64,000 nucleotides of DNA from Blastocatellia bacterium (GTDB lineage Bacteria > Acidobacteriota > Blastocatellia > UBA7656 > JADIYM01). Numbering within the stretch: position 1 is the first letter of the stretch; every line of letters begins with the position of its first letter. The notes below the pieces were generated by a model. That model saw only the letters and a list, made by a program, of their open reading frames with translations. It had not been told where the DNA came from and ran no database searches. The translations under genes and the position numbers were made by a program. This document shows, piece after piece, positions 16,721 through 25,164 of this stretch. Location of the stretch: contig JADIYM010000016.1 in NCBI GenBank assembly GCA_016705245.1, positions 62,001 through 126,000 of the forward strand. Direction: 5' to 3'.

Positions 16721-19700
16721 TTACAGCCCGTTCCAGTCCCCGAGGATCGGCATCGAGTTGGCCGGTCCGTACCCGAAGACGACGTCAGCCGGCCCGGGGG
16801 CGTGCATGTCCTTCAGGAAGAAGAACCCGTTCGCCGGATCGTAGAGCCCGATCGTGTCGGTACCGTCTCCGTTCCAGTCTCCCGCGAGCGGATTCCACCC
16901 AAGACCCGCAGGCCCGAACCCGTACACAAGGTCGGCCCCGCCCGCTGCGTGCGCGTTCCTCAGGAAGAAATTCCCGTTCACCGGGTCGTACAACCCGATC
17001 GTGTCTGATGCACTGCCGTCCCAGTCGCCCGAAAGGGGGATCCACCCGAGCCCCGCCGGACCGAATCCGTAGACAAGGTCCGCCGCTCCCGGCGCGTGCG
17101 CGTTCCGCAGGAAGAAGTTCCCGTTCACTGGGTCATAGAGACCCACCGTGTCGACTCCGTCGCCGTTCCAATCGCCGACCAGCGGTATCCACCCGAGACC
17201 CGAAGGGCCGAAGCCATACACCAGGTCCGCGCCCCCCCCCGTGTTCGTGTTCCTTAGAAAGAAATTTCCGTTCACCGGGTCGTAGAGCCCGGCCGTGTCC
17301 GTCCCATTTCCATCCCAATCGCCCTTGAGCGGCAGCCAGCCGATTCCAGGAGGACCGTAGCCAAACACGAGATCGGCCGCGCCCGGAGAGTTGTCGTTGC
17401 GCAGGAACCACGACCCCGTTGACGGGACGTAGACTCCCACCGTGTCGGACCCGAAAAGTGCTGCCGCTCCCGTGCGGATGTCGGCTTCGACGGCTTGCCC
17501 GCGCAATCGACGCCACGGACCGTGGGCCGGGGCTGCAGCTTCGGTAGCGGTCGCGAACGGCGAGAAGAGCGTTCGTGCTCGCCATCGGTAGAGTGTGAAT
17601 GGACTCAGCCCCGTGACCGTTTCCGTGAGCGTGACGCCAGTCGTCGTCGCGGTGACATCGGTCCATGTCGTCGACGTAACCGTAACCGAGTTCGCGCCAC
17701 CCCAGTTCTCTCCCGACGGGCAGGCCTCGACTTGGAGTTTCACGCGGCCGCGACCTTCGGGATGTGTGGCTGTCATCCGGACCTGAAAGTCGTTCGTGTC
17801 CGCGCTCGATCCCCACGGCTCGACGCTCGTCACATCGCCATTGCCGCGGAGCTGGCGGGCGAGTACGGAACGGCCGAGGCCGTCGCCGTTGCCGTAGAGC
17901 ACGAGCGCCGCACCTTCATCGATCTGTCCGGAATCGTACCCTTGCGCTCCTATGATCACGTCCGCGTAGCCGTCACCGTTGACATCGCCAGCGCCGGAGA
18001 GTCGGTACGAGAGCAAGACGTCCTGCTGGTCCGCCTGCAAGGTCGCATTTGCCGTTGAAGGGGTACCATTTGCGACTCCGGTCGAACTGCCGTGGAAAAT
18101 GAAGGCGGCGCCTTCGTCTACCTGACCGGCGTCATATTGATATGCGCCGACGATGACATCCGCGAACCCGTCACCGTTCACATCACCCGCGCCGGCCACG
18201 CAATGTCCAAGCAGCGACTGACCCTGTCCCGACACGACGGTCGTGTCCGCGTCGAGAGCACTCCCGCTCAGGATACCGGCCGAGCTGCCGTGGAATATGA
18301 AAGCTGCACCTTCGTCTTCGAACGCCCCGTCGTAGTAGGCGGCGCCGACGATGACATCAGCATATCCGTCTCCATTGACGTTGCCAGCACCGGCGACATC
18401 AAAGCCGAACCACGCAAACTCCCGATCCGATTCGAGCGTTGAATCTGCCTCCATCGGCGTCCCCCCGACAATGCCCGAAGGACCACCGTGAAACACGAAC
18501 GCGCTTCCGCCGCTTTCGAGTCCAGTGAAGTAGCGGAACGCCCCGACGATTACGTCCGAATAGCCGTCGCCGTTCACATCACCTGCACCTGCCACGCTTC
18601 GGCCGATGAAGGCGAACGTCTGATCTGACTGAATCGTCGAATTCGCCGTCGTCGGGCCGCCGCTCGCGACCCCCGTTCCGGAACCGTAGAAAACAAATGC
18701 AGCTCCTTCGTCGACCTGTCCGGCGTCGAATGCATCGGCGCCTACAATGACATCCCCGAATCCGTCACCGTTCACGTCGCCAGCTCCGGCGACGCTGAGG
18801 CCAAGTCGCGCCTGAAACTGATCAGACTGCAGTATCGCGTTGGCGGTCGCCGGAGACGTGGCTGTGATCCCCGCCGGACTGCCATGGAAAATGAAGGCGG
18901 CGCCTTCGAACTGTTGACCATCCGTGAAGAGCGACGTACCGACGATGATGTCAGCGTACCCGTCGCCATTGACGTCTCCCGCTCCGGCGACACTCTGCCC
19001 GAACTGCATCTGGTTCACGTTCGATTGAAGCGTGGCATTCGCGGTCGCTACGTTTCCACTCGCGATTCCCCCGGGGCCGCCGTGGAAAACGAACACCGCG
19101 CCCTCACTCGTTTGACCTGCGTCGTACGTGTGCGCCCCAACGATCACGTCCGAATACCCGTCACCGTTCAAGTCTCCGGCACCGGCGACGCTGTAGCCGA
19201 ATGCTGCGCCCGCCTGATCCGACTGCAGCGTCGCGTTTGCCGAAGCCGGGTTTCCGCTGCGCACGCCCTCGGCTCCGCCGAGGTAGACGAAGGCGGCTCC
19301 TTCGTCGGACTGACCCGCGTCGAAGAAGTGCGCTCCGATGATCACATCCGCAAAGCCGTCACCGTTTACGTCGCCAGCCCCGGCGACGCTGTGTCCCATC
19401 TCAGCGCCCGGCTGATCCGACTGCAGGGTCGCGCTCGATGTCGCCGGGCCAAGAGACTGAATTCCGAACGGTCCACCGTGGAACACGAAGGCCGCCCCTT
19501 CTTCAAGCTCGCCCGCGGTGTACTTGTCTGCGCCCACGACCACGTCCGCAAAACCGTCACCGTTGGAGTCGCCTACGCCGTGAACGCTGTATCCAAAACC
19601 CGCACCAATCTGGTCCGACTGAACGGTCGAGTCCGCGCTCGAAGGGCTGCCGTTCCCGACGCCCATGAAACCGCCGTGAAACACGAACACCGCTCCTTCG

Positions 19701-21385
19701 TCGGTCTGGCCGGAATCGTAGGCCTTCGCGCCGGCAATCACGTCCGGGAAGCCGTCGCCGTTCACGTCTCCAACGCCCGCTACGCTCCACCCCAGATCTG
19801 CGTCCGCCTGATTCGACTGTATCGTCGCGTTCGCCGTCGCGGGGTTGCCGTTCGGAATACCCGACGGACCGCCGTGAAACACGAACGCCGCCCCCTCGTC
19901 CGCTTCGCCGGCGTCATAGTCAAACGCCCCGACGATCACGTCCGCGTACCCGTCGTCATTGACGTCGCCTGCGCCATCCGAGCTGAAGCCAAACCACGAG
20001 AAGGACTGATTCGACTGCAGCGTCGTAGTTGCGGTCGCGGGGCCACCGTTTCCGATGCCGGCAGGCCCGCCGTGGTAGACGAACGCCGCTCCTTCACTCG
20101 ATTGCCCTGCCTCGAATGTCGGTGCCCCGATGATCACGTCCGCATATCCGTCGCCGTTGACGTCGCCGGCTCCGGCAACGCTCGAACCAAAGAAAGCAAA
20201 CTGTCCAACGGCATAGAGTGCCGCGTTCGACGAATTCGGACCTCCGCTTGCAACACCGGAAGGGCCACCGTGAAACACGAAGGCCGCCCCCTCGGCGCCG
20301 TCGTGATGGTGGGCACCGACGATGACGTCGTCGTAGCCATCACCGTTGACGTCGCCAGCCCCTGCGACACTCGTACCGAGCAGGGCACCCGTCTGGTCGG
20401 AATCGATCGTCGCGCTGGCAGCGCCGGCACTGCCGGATGTTATTCCCGACGGTCCGCCATGAAACACGAACGCCGCGCCTTCGTCGGCGTTGCCGTGGTC
20501 GTAAAACGTCGCGCCGACGATCACGTCCGCGTATCCGTCGCCATTCACGTCGCCCGCCGACGCTACGCTCACGCCAAGTCGAGAGCCCGCCTGATCCGAC
20601 TGCAGCGTAGCGTCCGCCGTCGACGTCAGCAGCGGATCGACGACGATCGGATACATCGCGCCGTCGTCGTCGATGGTCAGCTGAACCGTCCGCGCGTCGG
20701 CGGCCGTCATCCGAGCCGTCAAAATGCGACCCGCTGCGTCCTCCACTTCGAGCTTTCCGTATTCGAGTCGCCGCCCCGTCCCGGTCTCCAACACCGCCAG
20801 TTCATTCGCGACGGAAACTCTTGCGCCGTCGAACGCCACGTCGATTCGCAACGCGCCATCGCCCGACGGTCTCTGCTCCAGGACGTAACCGTGTTCGAGC
20901 CCTGCTTCGCCGTTCAGGTACCACTCGACAACTCCGCTTTCGCGCCGGTTTTCGACGCGAGCGCCGTCCGTCCGAACTTCACCGACTTCGAGCGTGGCAA
21001 TCTGGCCATAGCGTCCGAGGCCAACAGTTCTCATTCGGAGCAACTCGGGACTGCCGGCGGCCGTTCGATCTTCGATACGCGCGCCCCACGGCTCGAAGTA
21101 CGTCCGCAGGTTGTGCTCGCGGTTCGGCGCCTGGAGGCCCCGGTCGTTTCGAGTAGCCTGGTACTCCTGCCGTGTTATCGATCTCTGCGCCTGCTCCGCC
21201 ATGGGCGTCGGCACTTCGGAGTTCTCGGCTGGCGGCTCCGGATCGGCGAATGGCGCATGAGCACCCGCTGTCTCCGATGGTCCTATCGGCCGAATCGTCT
21301 CGACTCCTAAAATCAGGGCGATCACCACTATGAGGCCGGCGAGCGCACGGGTGCGCGCGTCCAAGAAGCTAGGGCGCTGACTCAC
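16721..21385 (-). CDS. Giant secreted FG-GAP repeat protein with five C-terminal 49-residue repeats
   Basis: A 1554-residue protein. One N-terminal hydrophobic helix (ALAGLIVVIALILGVETI) acts as signal or anchor. Residues of about 90-250 form a beta-rich domain ending PIVVDPLL, a form common ahead of FG-GAP arrays. I count 14 FG-GAP units of about 65 residues, each with SVAGAGDVNGDGYADVIVGA and an EGAAFVFHGGPSG end; the DxNxDG loops are calcium sites as in integrin-alpha beta-propellers, so two seven-bladed propellers are plausible. A fibronectin-like domain follows (SPFTLYRWRARTLF), then five tandem repeats of about 49 residues with YDPVNGNFFLRN and LVGDWNGDGVDT, also possible calcium loops. 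Roles in adhesion or surface binding are inferred. Confidence 0.92.
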   Translation of the reverse strand: MSQRPSFLDARTRALAGLIVVIALILGVETIRPIGPSETAGAHAPFADPEPPAENSEVPTPMAEQAQRSITRQEYQATRNDRGLQAPNREHNLRTYFEPWGARIEDRTAAGSPELLRMRTVGLGRYGQIATLEVGEVRTDGARVENRRESGVVEWYLNGEAGLEHGYVLEQRPSGDGALRIDVAFDGARVSVANELAVLETGTGRRLEYGKLEVEDAAGRILTARMTAADARTVQLTIDDDGAMYPIVVDPLLTSTADATLQSDQAGSRLGVSVASAGDVNGDGYADVIVGATFYDHGNADEGAAFVFHGGPSGITSGSAGAASATIDSDQTGALLGTSVAGAGDVNGDGYDDVIVGAHHHDGAEGAAFVFHGGPSGVASGGPNSSNAALYAVGQFAFFGSSVAGAGDVNGDGYADVIIGAPTFEAGQSSEGAAFVYHGGPAGIGNGGPATATTTLQSNQSFSWFGFSSDGAGDVNDDGYADVIVGAFDYDAGEADEGAAFVFHGGPSGIPNGNPATANATIQSNQADADLGWSVAGVGDVNGDGFPDVIAGAKAYDSGQTDEGAVFVFHGGFMGVGNGSPSSADSTVQSDQIGAGFGYSVHGVGDSNGDGFADVVVGADKYTAGELEEGAAFVFHGGPFGIQSLGPATSSATLQSDQPGAEMGHSVAGAGDVNGDGFADVIIGAHFFDAGQSDEGAAFVYLGGAEGVRSGNPASANATLQSDQAGAAFGYSVAGAGDLNGDGYSDVIVGAHTYDAGQTSEGAVFVFHGGPGGIASGNVATANATLQSNVNQMQFGQSVAGAGDVNGDGYADIIVGTSLFTDGQQFEGAAFIFHGSPAGITATSPATANAILQSDQFQARLGLSVAGAGDVNGDGFGDVIVGADAFDAGQVDEGAAFVFYGSGTGVASGGPTTANSTIQSDQTFAFIGRSVAGAGDVNGDGYSDVIVGAFRYFTGLESGGSAFVFHGGPSGIVGGTPMEADSTLESDREFAWFGFDVAGAGNVNGDGYADVIVGAAYYDGAFEDEGAAFIFHGSSAGILSGSALDADTTVVSGQGQSLLGHCVAGAGDVNGDGFADVIVGAYQYDAGQVDEGAAFIFHGSSTGVANGTPSTANATLQADQQDVLLSYRLSGAGDVNGDGYADVIIGAQGYDSGQIDEGAALVLYGNGDGLGRSVLARQLRGNGDVTSVEPWGSSADTNDFQVRMTATHPEGRGRVKLQVEACPSGENWGGANSVTVTSTTWTDVTATTTGVTLTETVTGLSPFTLYRWRARTLFSPFATATEAAAPAHGPWRRLRGQAVEADIRTGAAALFGSDTVGVYVPSTGSWFLRNDNSPGAADLVFGYGPPGIGWLPLKGDWDGNGTDTAGLYDPVNGNFFLRNTNTGGGADLVYGFGPSGLGWIPLVGDWNGDGVDTVGLYDPVNGNFFLRNAHAPGAADLVYGFGPAGLGWIPLSGDWDGSASDTIGLYDPVNGNFFLRNAHAAGGADLVYGFGPAGLGWNPLAGDWNGDGTDTIGLYDPANGFFFLKDMHAPGPADVVFGYGPANSMPILGDWNGL

Positions 21386-21616
21386 TGTTCTGTCCTCCGA
21401 GCGACTGTTGCGCAGGGAATGCGAGGTCGGATCGATGTCGACTAAGGCGCGGGAAACCCTAACACATCATCGCGTGAGGTACTGCTTCGGATCGAGACCT
21501 GCGGTCTTGGCCCTTCGTCGTCTTATCTTGCCGATTTGCAGCCGTGGAACGGTTTCACAGGCAACCCACGTACATCCTTCCTTAATATGTGTTCACGGAG
21601 GGCGAAGGAGGGGGGA

Positions 21617-21751
21617 ATGCCGCGGTTGCGATCCATCGTCGAGGTGGTTGCTGGTTCCGTGTTGGCGATCGCCCTGGGGCTGGTGGCTGCGCGGTTCCGC
21701 CTGTTCGATTCGTGGCCTCATGCGTATCGAACAAGTATGGCTGGAAGCTGA
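21617..21751 (+). CDS. Small single-helix membrane peptide (possible leader of the next gene)
   Basis: A 44-codon frame behind a strong Shine-Dalgarno (aaggaggggggaatg). The peptide is MPRLRSIVEVVAGSVLAIAL followed by GLVAARFRLFDSWP and a short tail, with one hydrophobic helix near residues 9-26. It overlaps the start of the 21720 gene by 32 bp in another frame. That gene has no ribosome binding site of its own, so the peptide may couple its translation. Alternatively, one frameshift would make this the signal anchor of the 21720 protein. No homology recognised. Confidence 0.4.
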   Translation: MPRLRSIVEVVAGSVLAIALGLVAARFRLFDSWPHAYRTSMAGS

Positions 21752-22055
21752 GGACTGGGAACCCGGACAGTGGATCCCGGCCGACTGCAACTCCGACGTC
21801 GGCGTGACGCTGTCGGATGGCACGACGTGGATCGCGACCTTCTTCACCTACACGAACATCGAGACGTTGCGGAAAGCGAACGCCGAGTCAGGCGACTGCC
21901 TTGGTGGCGCGTACTTCTGGGCTACCGACATCGTGCTCATCGACGAGATCACACGCGATCGCGTCACCGAAGTCATCAACCACCTCATCGCCGAAGGCGA
22001 GTTCGAGCTCATCTTTGCCCGCGAGGATGAAGAGGACGAGGACGAGGAGGCGTAG
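21720..22055 (+). CDS. Conserved hypothetical protein, 111 residues
   Basis: Starts MRIEQVWLEAEDWEPGQWIP and continues with NSDVGVTLSDGTTWIATFFT, DCLGGAYFWATDIVLIDEIT and a very acidic end (REDEEDEDEEA). No signal peptide or membrane segment is present, so it is probably cytoplasmic. I recall similar unnamed proteins in other bacteria but no function. The first gene of a compact plus-strand run: the following gene starts at the base after its stop. The open frame upstream of 21720 is rich in Arg, Cys and Trp and is not believable protein, which favours this ATG. Confidence 0.65.
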   Translation: MRIEQVWLEAEDWEPGQWIPADCNSDVGVTLSDGTTWIATFFTYTNIETLRKANAESGDCLGGAYFWATDIVLIDEITRDRVTEVINHLIAEGEFELIFAREDEEDEDEEA

Positions 22056-22619
22056 ATGCCTGGGCGGACTGAGCCCAGTGCGACTCGCGCCGTCACGTTT
22101 GTTGTAGCTGGCGCGGCAATCGCGATGGCGCTCTCCTGCGGGCCGTCATCGCCAGAGCACCAGCGTGCCGAGTCGATCGTCCGCTCGGCAACGTCCGTCG
22201 AAACCTACAGGATACACACTCCGGGAATGACCAATCGGGAGTTCCGAAAGACCGATCCGAATGTTACAGGCAAATTCGTCGGCGAATATCCAGTCGACAG
22301 CCGCGGACTGACGATGCCGGTCGAGTTCGCAGATCGTCTCGAGGACTTCCTGCTCGACAGCTGGGCGTTCTGGGAGCCACCACTTCTCGGACAAAAGGCG
22401 TGCGTGTTCGACCCCGGAGTGGTGTTTCGAATGCGGCACGGAGCCGATTATGCGGACGTGGTCATCTGCTTCGATTGCGACCAGCTCGTGGTCGAGACGA
22501 CGCAGGGAAGGCTCGATCTGGACGGTGGCGACTTCGACCTCGGTCGCGGGACGCTTGTGAAGATGGCGAAGGAAGCGTTTCCGGATGACGACGTGATCCG
22601 GGCGCTCGCCGCCGGGTAG
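22056..22619 (+). CDS. Putative lipoprotein of unknown function
   Basis: A 187-residue protein whose N-terminus ends with a lipobox-like AAIAMALSCG, suggesting export and lipid attachment at the Cys near residue 28. The mature part has TYRIHTPGMTNREFRKTDPN, a VFRMRHGADYADVVICFDCD segment and an acidic LDLDGGDFDLGRG stretch. The FDCDQL sequence with paired Cys residues is notable, and resembles the CFxCD element of several small secreted bacterial proteins of unknown role. Starts directly after the preceding stop, so the two genes are co-transcribed. I do not recognise the family. Confidence 0.65.
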   Translation: MPGRTEPSATRAVTFVVAGAAIAMALSCGPSSPEHQRAESIVRSATSVETYRIHTPGMTNREFRKTDPNVTGKFVGEYPVDSRGLTMPVEFADRLEDFLLDSWAFWEPPLLGQKACVFDPGVVFRMRHGADYADVVICFDCDQLVVETTQGRLDLDGGDFDLGRGTLVKMAKEAFPDDDVIRALAAG

Positions 22620-22686
22620 CGGCATGCCGTCGAACTGATGGCAGGTTCGTCCGGCGTCCAAGGTGCGAACTGCGAGGGGAGTCCAT

Positions 22687-23208
22687 ATGAACAGGCAGAG
22701 ATTCGGCTTGCTGATGGTAGTCCTGGCGACGGTATCCTCCTTCGGCTTTGGCGCCGGACCTGTTCCAGCAGCCACGTCCGATGCTCCATTCCAGATGACG
22801 AGAGGACAGACAATGATCCACCACGCGCGCGGGAGGTTCGACGTGAAACTGGCCCCGCTCGAGAGCAGCGCCGGCAAGGACCTAGGTCGAATGTCGATCG
22901 ACAAGACGTTTCACGGTGAGCTCGACGCAACGAGCAAGGGCGAGATGCTCGCCTCCATGAGCTCGGTGAAGGGCTCGGCCGGATACGTCGCGATCGAAAA
23001 GGTGACGGGGAAGCTCGGCGGTCGCGACGGCACGTTCGTCCTGCAGCACATGGGCACGATGACGCGCGGTGAAGGCAAACTGACGGTTTTGGTCGTTCCC
23101 GATTCCGGCACTGGCCAGCTCGTCGGACTGGCTGGCACGATGTCGATCGAGATCACTGACGGGAAGCACTTCTACCACTTCGAGTATTCGCTGCCGGCGG
23201 CGAAGTGA
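22687..23208 (+). CDS. Secreted DUF3224 domain-containing protein
   Basis: A 173-residue protein from ATG 22687, with gaggggag as ribosome binding site. The signal peptide spans about 29 residues (LLMVVLATVSSFGFGAGPVP). The mature domain matches DUF3224: ARGRFDVKLAPL, GRMSIDKTFHGELDATSKGE, SAGYVAIEKVTGKLGGRDGT, FVLQHMGTMTRGEGKLTVLV, VPDSGTGQLVGLAGTMSIEI and the C-terminal HFYHFEYSLP. The family has an allene-oxide-cyclase-like barrel. Most members lack a signal peptide, so periplasmic location is a local variation. The biochemical role is unknown. Its stop overlaps the start of the next gene. Confidence 0.85.
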   Translation: MNRQRFGLLMVVLATVSSFGFGAGPVPAATSDAPFQMTRGQTMIHHARGRFDVKLAPLESSAGKDLGRMSIDKTFHGELDATSKGEMLASMSSVKGSAGYVAIEKVTGKLGGRDGTFVLQHMGTMTRGEGKLTVLVVPDSGTGQLVGLAGTMSIEITDGKHFYHFEYSLPAAK

Positions 23209-23630
23209 TGACGGCCATCGGACTCGTCGTCGCGGCAGTGATGGCCGCACTCCCGGGCCTTCACGTCGTCTGGGCGTTCGGAGGCGTTACCGGAAAGTCG
23301 GCCGTCATCCCCAGTCGCAACGGCGTGCCAGTCATGCGGCCGGGCCGCGTCTCGACCATTGCCGTCGCGGTGGGACTTGCGATCGCGGCATTCGTTGCGC
23401 TGGCGGCGGCTGCGGTCGTTCCGTGGCCGATACCGGCCATTCCGGCAACGATCGGGTGTCTCGTCATCGCCGTGCTGTTTGCGGCTCGGGCGATCGGCGA
23501 GTTCCGCTACGTCGGATTCTTCAAGCGCGTGCGCGGCACCGAGTTCGCCTGGTGGGACACGCGGGTCTACTCGCCGCTGTGCATCGCGATCAGTGCGGGC
23601 TACGCGCTTCTGTGGAGTTTCGCGCGGTGA
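23208..23630 (+). CDS. DUF3995 family integral membrane protein
   Basis: A 140-residue hydrophobic protein with four predicted helices. Residues GLHVVWAFGG near the N-terminus, the conserved TIGCLVIAVLFAARAIGEFR, and YVGFFKRVRGTEFAWWDTRV before the last helix (YSPLCIAISAGYALL) match DUF3995. The preferred ATG at 23208 shares one base with the upstream stop (tgatg), so translation is coupled to the DUF3224 gene. Function of the family is unknown. Confidence 0.82.
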   Translation: MTAIGLVVAAVMAALPGLHVVWAFGGVTGKSAVIPSRNGVPVMRPGRVSTIAVAVGLAIAAFVALAAAAVVPWPIPAIPATIGCLVIAVLFAARAIGEFRYVGFFKRVRGTEFAWWDTRVYSPLCIAISAGYALLWSFAR

Positions 23631-23727
23631 CCGTCGTCGCGTGAGCCTCGGGTGGCGTTGACGGCCGGACGGCGCGATGGTACACGAGCCTCGCCCTGGT
23701 CCATCCTGCCCGCTCACGGAGATTTCG

Positions 23728-24192
23728 ATGCGACGTACGCTTCCAGTCCTCGTCCTGCTTGCCGCATCCGCCTGCAGCACCGAATCGCAGCCGGCGAACA
23801 CGAACACGACCGCGACGGCCGCGAAGAACGTGCCGGCGGTTGCGCCGGTCGATCCGAATGCTCCCGAGCCGTTCACGGCGGTGGCGCTCGTCGAGACGTA
23901 TGCAGCCGATCCGGCGGCGTTCAAGCAGAAGTACCTCGGTCGGGACCTCGAGTTGAGCGGAACGGTCGACTCGATCGTGACGGATGCGAAGGACGCCGAA
24001 CACGTTCGCGGGCTGCGGCTCGTCGCCGCGACAAAGACGGATCCGAAGGGGACGTTGCTCTGCAGCTTCCCGGAGCAGAAGAAGGTCAGGAAGAGCGATC
24101 TGAAGGTCACGGTCGGCGGTCCCGTGAAGTTCAAGTCTTCGTTGATCGGCAACGCGGCGGGGCTAGAGCTCCGGATCACGACGTTGTACTGA
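23728..24192 (+). CDS. OB-fold lipoprotein (tRNA_anti-like family)
   Basis: A 154-residue protein from ATG 23728. The N-terminal LPVLVLLAASACSTES is a good lipoprotein signal with Cys at about 16, followed by a Thr/Ala/Pro linker. The mature part, from FTAVALVETYAADPAAFKQK through YLGRDLELSGTVDSI to GLELRITTLY, has the alternating strands of the tRNA_anti-like OB fold found in periplasmic proteins. These usually bind small ligands or proteins rather than nucleic acid when exported. No clear operon partner. The ligand cannot be told from sequence. Confidence 0.72.
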   Translation: MRRTLPVLVLLAASACSTESQPANTNTTATAAKNVPAVAPVDPNAPEPFTAVALVETYAADPAAFKQKYLGRDLELSGTVDSIVTDAKDAEHVRGLRLVAATKTDPKGTLLCSFPEQKKVRKSDLKVTVGGPVKFKSSLIGNAAGLELRITTLY

Positions 24193-24215
24193 CGGGGTGC
24201 GGGTGGACCCCGTTG

Positions 24216-24336
24216 TTCGAGCCGCGAGCGGTAGCGAGCGTCCCACGGACGGTCGAACGATTCCGCTCACTTCTGTCCTCGAGTCTGCGGTTTCAGGCAC
24301 TGTCCGTGGGACGCTCGCTACCGCTCGCGGCTCGAA
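24216..24336. repeat. Inverted repeat, family E
   Basis: Perfect 35-bp arms (24216-24250 and 24302-24336; ttcgagccgcgagcggtagc... and complement) enclose a 51-bp loop. Only one copy is seen, but its core gcggtagcg resembles family D. It follows the lipoprotein gene and may terminate its transcript. Confidence 0.85.
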
Positions 24337-24468
24337 AAGCGGGGACCGAGGAACGGTGACCCGGCGGACAAGCATCAGAACGGTACTGATGCGGAGAGCA
24401 TCGATTGCCAGCCATCAGTCCCAGGAGGCTGGCTCTTCTCGGGTTGACTTCTGTCGTGTCGCCACCGA

Positions 24469-25065
24469 ATGATGCCGCCCATGTCCGACCCGGTGACGAA
24501 ACACGACCTCATCGAGGCCTTCGAGAGTCTCGCTCGAACCGGCGCCGAGTTCTGGGGCGGCTTTCCACCCGACGTCTTCGTCTCTCCGATTGGCGAGGCG
24601 TGGTCTCCCGCCGACAACGTGCGTCATCTCATCAAGTCGACCAAGCCGGTCGCCGACGCGCTGAGGCTTCCGCGCATCGTGCCGAAGCTCCTCTTCGGCC
24701 GTCCTTCGGGGCCCTCGCGATCTTTCACCGAGATCCGAGGGATCTATCGCGAGGCGCTTGCCGCCGGCGCAACCGCAGGACGCTTCGCGCCGTCCGAGCA
24801 GCCGGTGTTCACCGATGCCGCCGCGTTTCAGGCGGAAGTCATCGCACGGTGGTCCGAGGTCGTCAGGAAACTCGCGCTGACCGTCGCCGGGCTGTCCGAG
24901 GCCGCGCTCGACGCGAGCCGCCTGCCGCACCCGGTGATCGGCAAGCTGACCGTGCGCGAGATGCTCTTCTTCACGCTCTATCACCACGAGCATCACACAG
25001 CGACGGTGACGCGGCGGCTTGCGGACGTCACAATCGCCGATGCGAGGAAAGATGCGGGTGGATGA
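24469..25065 (+). CDS. DinB family protein
   Basis: A 198-residue helical-bundle protein starting MMPPMSDPVTKHDLIEAFES. The DinB/YfiT metal-binding pattern is visible: one His in WSPADNVRHLIKS (about residue 48) and two in the C-terminal FFTLYHHEHHTATVTRRL, arranged for a three-His divalent metal site. Members of this superfamily act as metal-dependent thiol S-transferases (bacillithiol or mycothiol) or have unknown roles. The gene stands alone between a repeat and a minus-strand kinase. A second, fused DinB protein lies at 27934. Confidence 0.87.
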   Translation: MMPPMSDPVTKHDLIEAFESLARTGAEFWGGFPPDVFVSPIGEAWSPADNVRHLIKSTKPVADALRLPRIVPKLLFGRPSGPSRSFTEIRGIYREALAAGATAGRFAPSEQPVFTDAAAFQAEVIARWSEVVRKLALTVAGLSEAALDASRLPHPVIGKLTVREMLFFTLYHHEHHTATVTRRLADVTIADARKDAGG

Positions 25066-25164
25066 CCGTCGAGGAGACCCACGCCGAAGCACCAGGCTGA
25101 GCAGCAGGATCCCCGAGACCGGAATCCGAATACCTTCCCCGCATTCTCACGACTGCCCATCGCA

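Noticed and set aside
16721..20640. Regular 195-bp periodicity considered as a CRISPR-like or satellite array
   Set aside because: The period matches one FG-GAP protein unit and stays in frame through a single long gene; no spacers.
18884..21310. 808-codon open frame antisense to the FG-GAP gene
   Set aside because: It mirrors the repeats of the real gene in reverse, is rich in Arg/His/Val words, and has no start signal. High GC and repeat structure keep antisense frames open.
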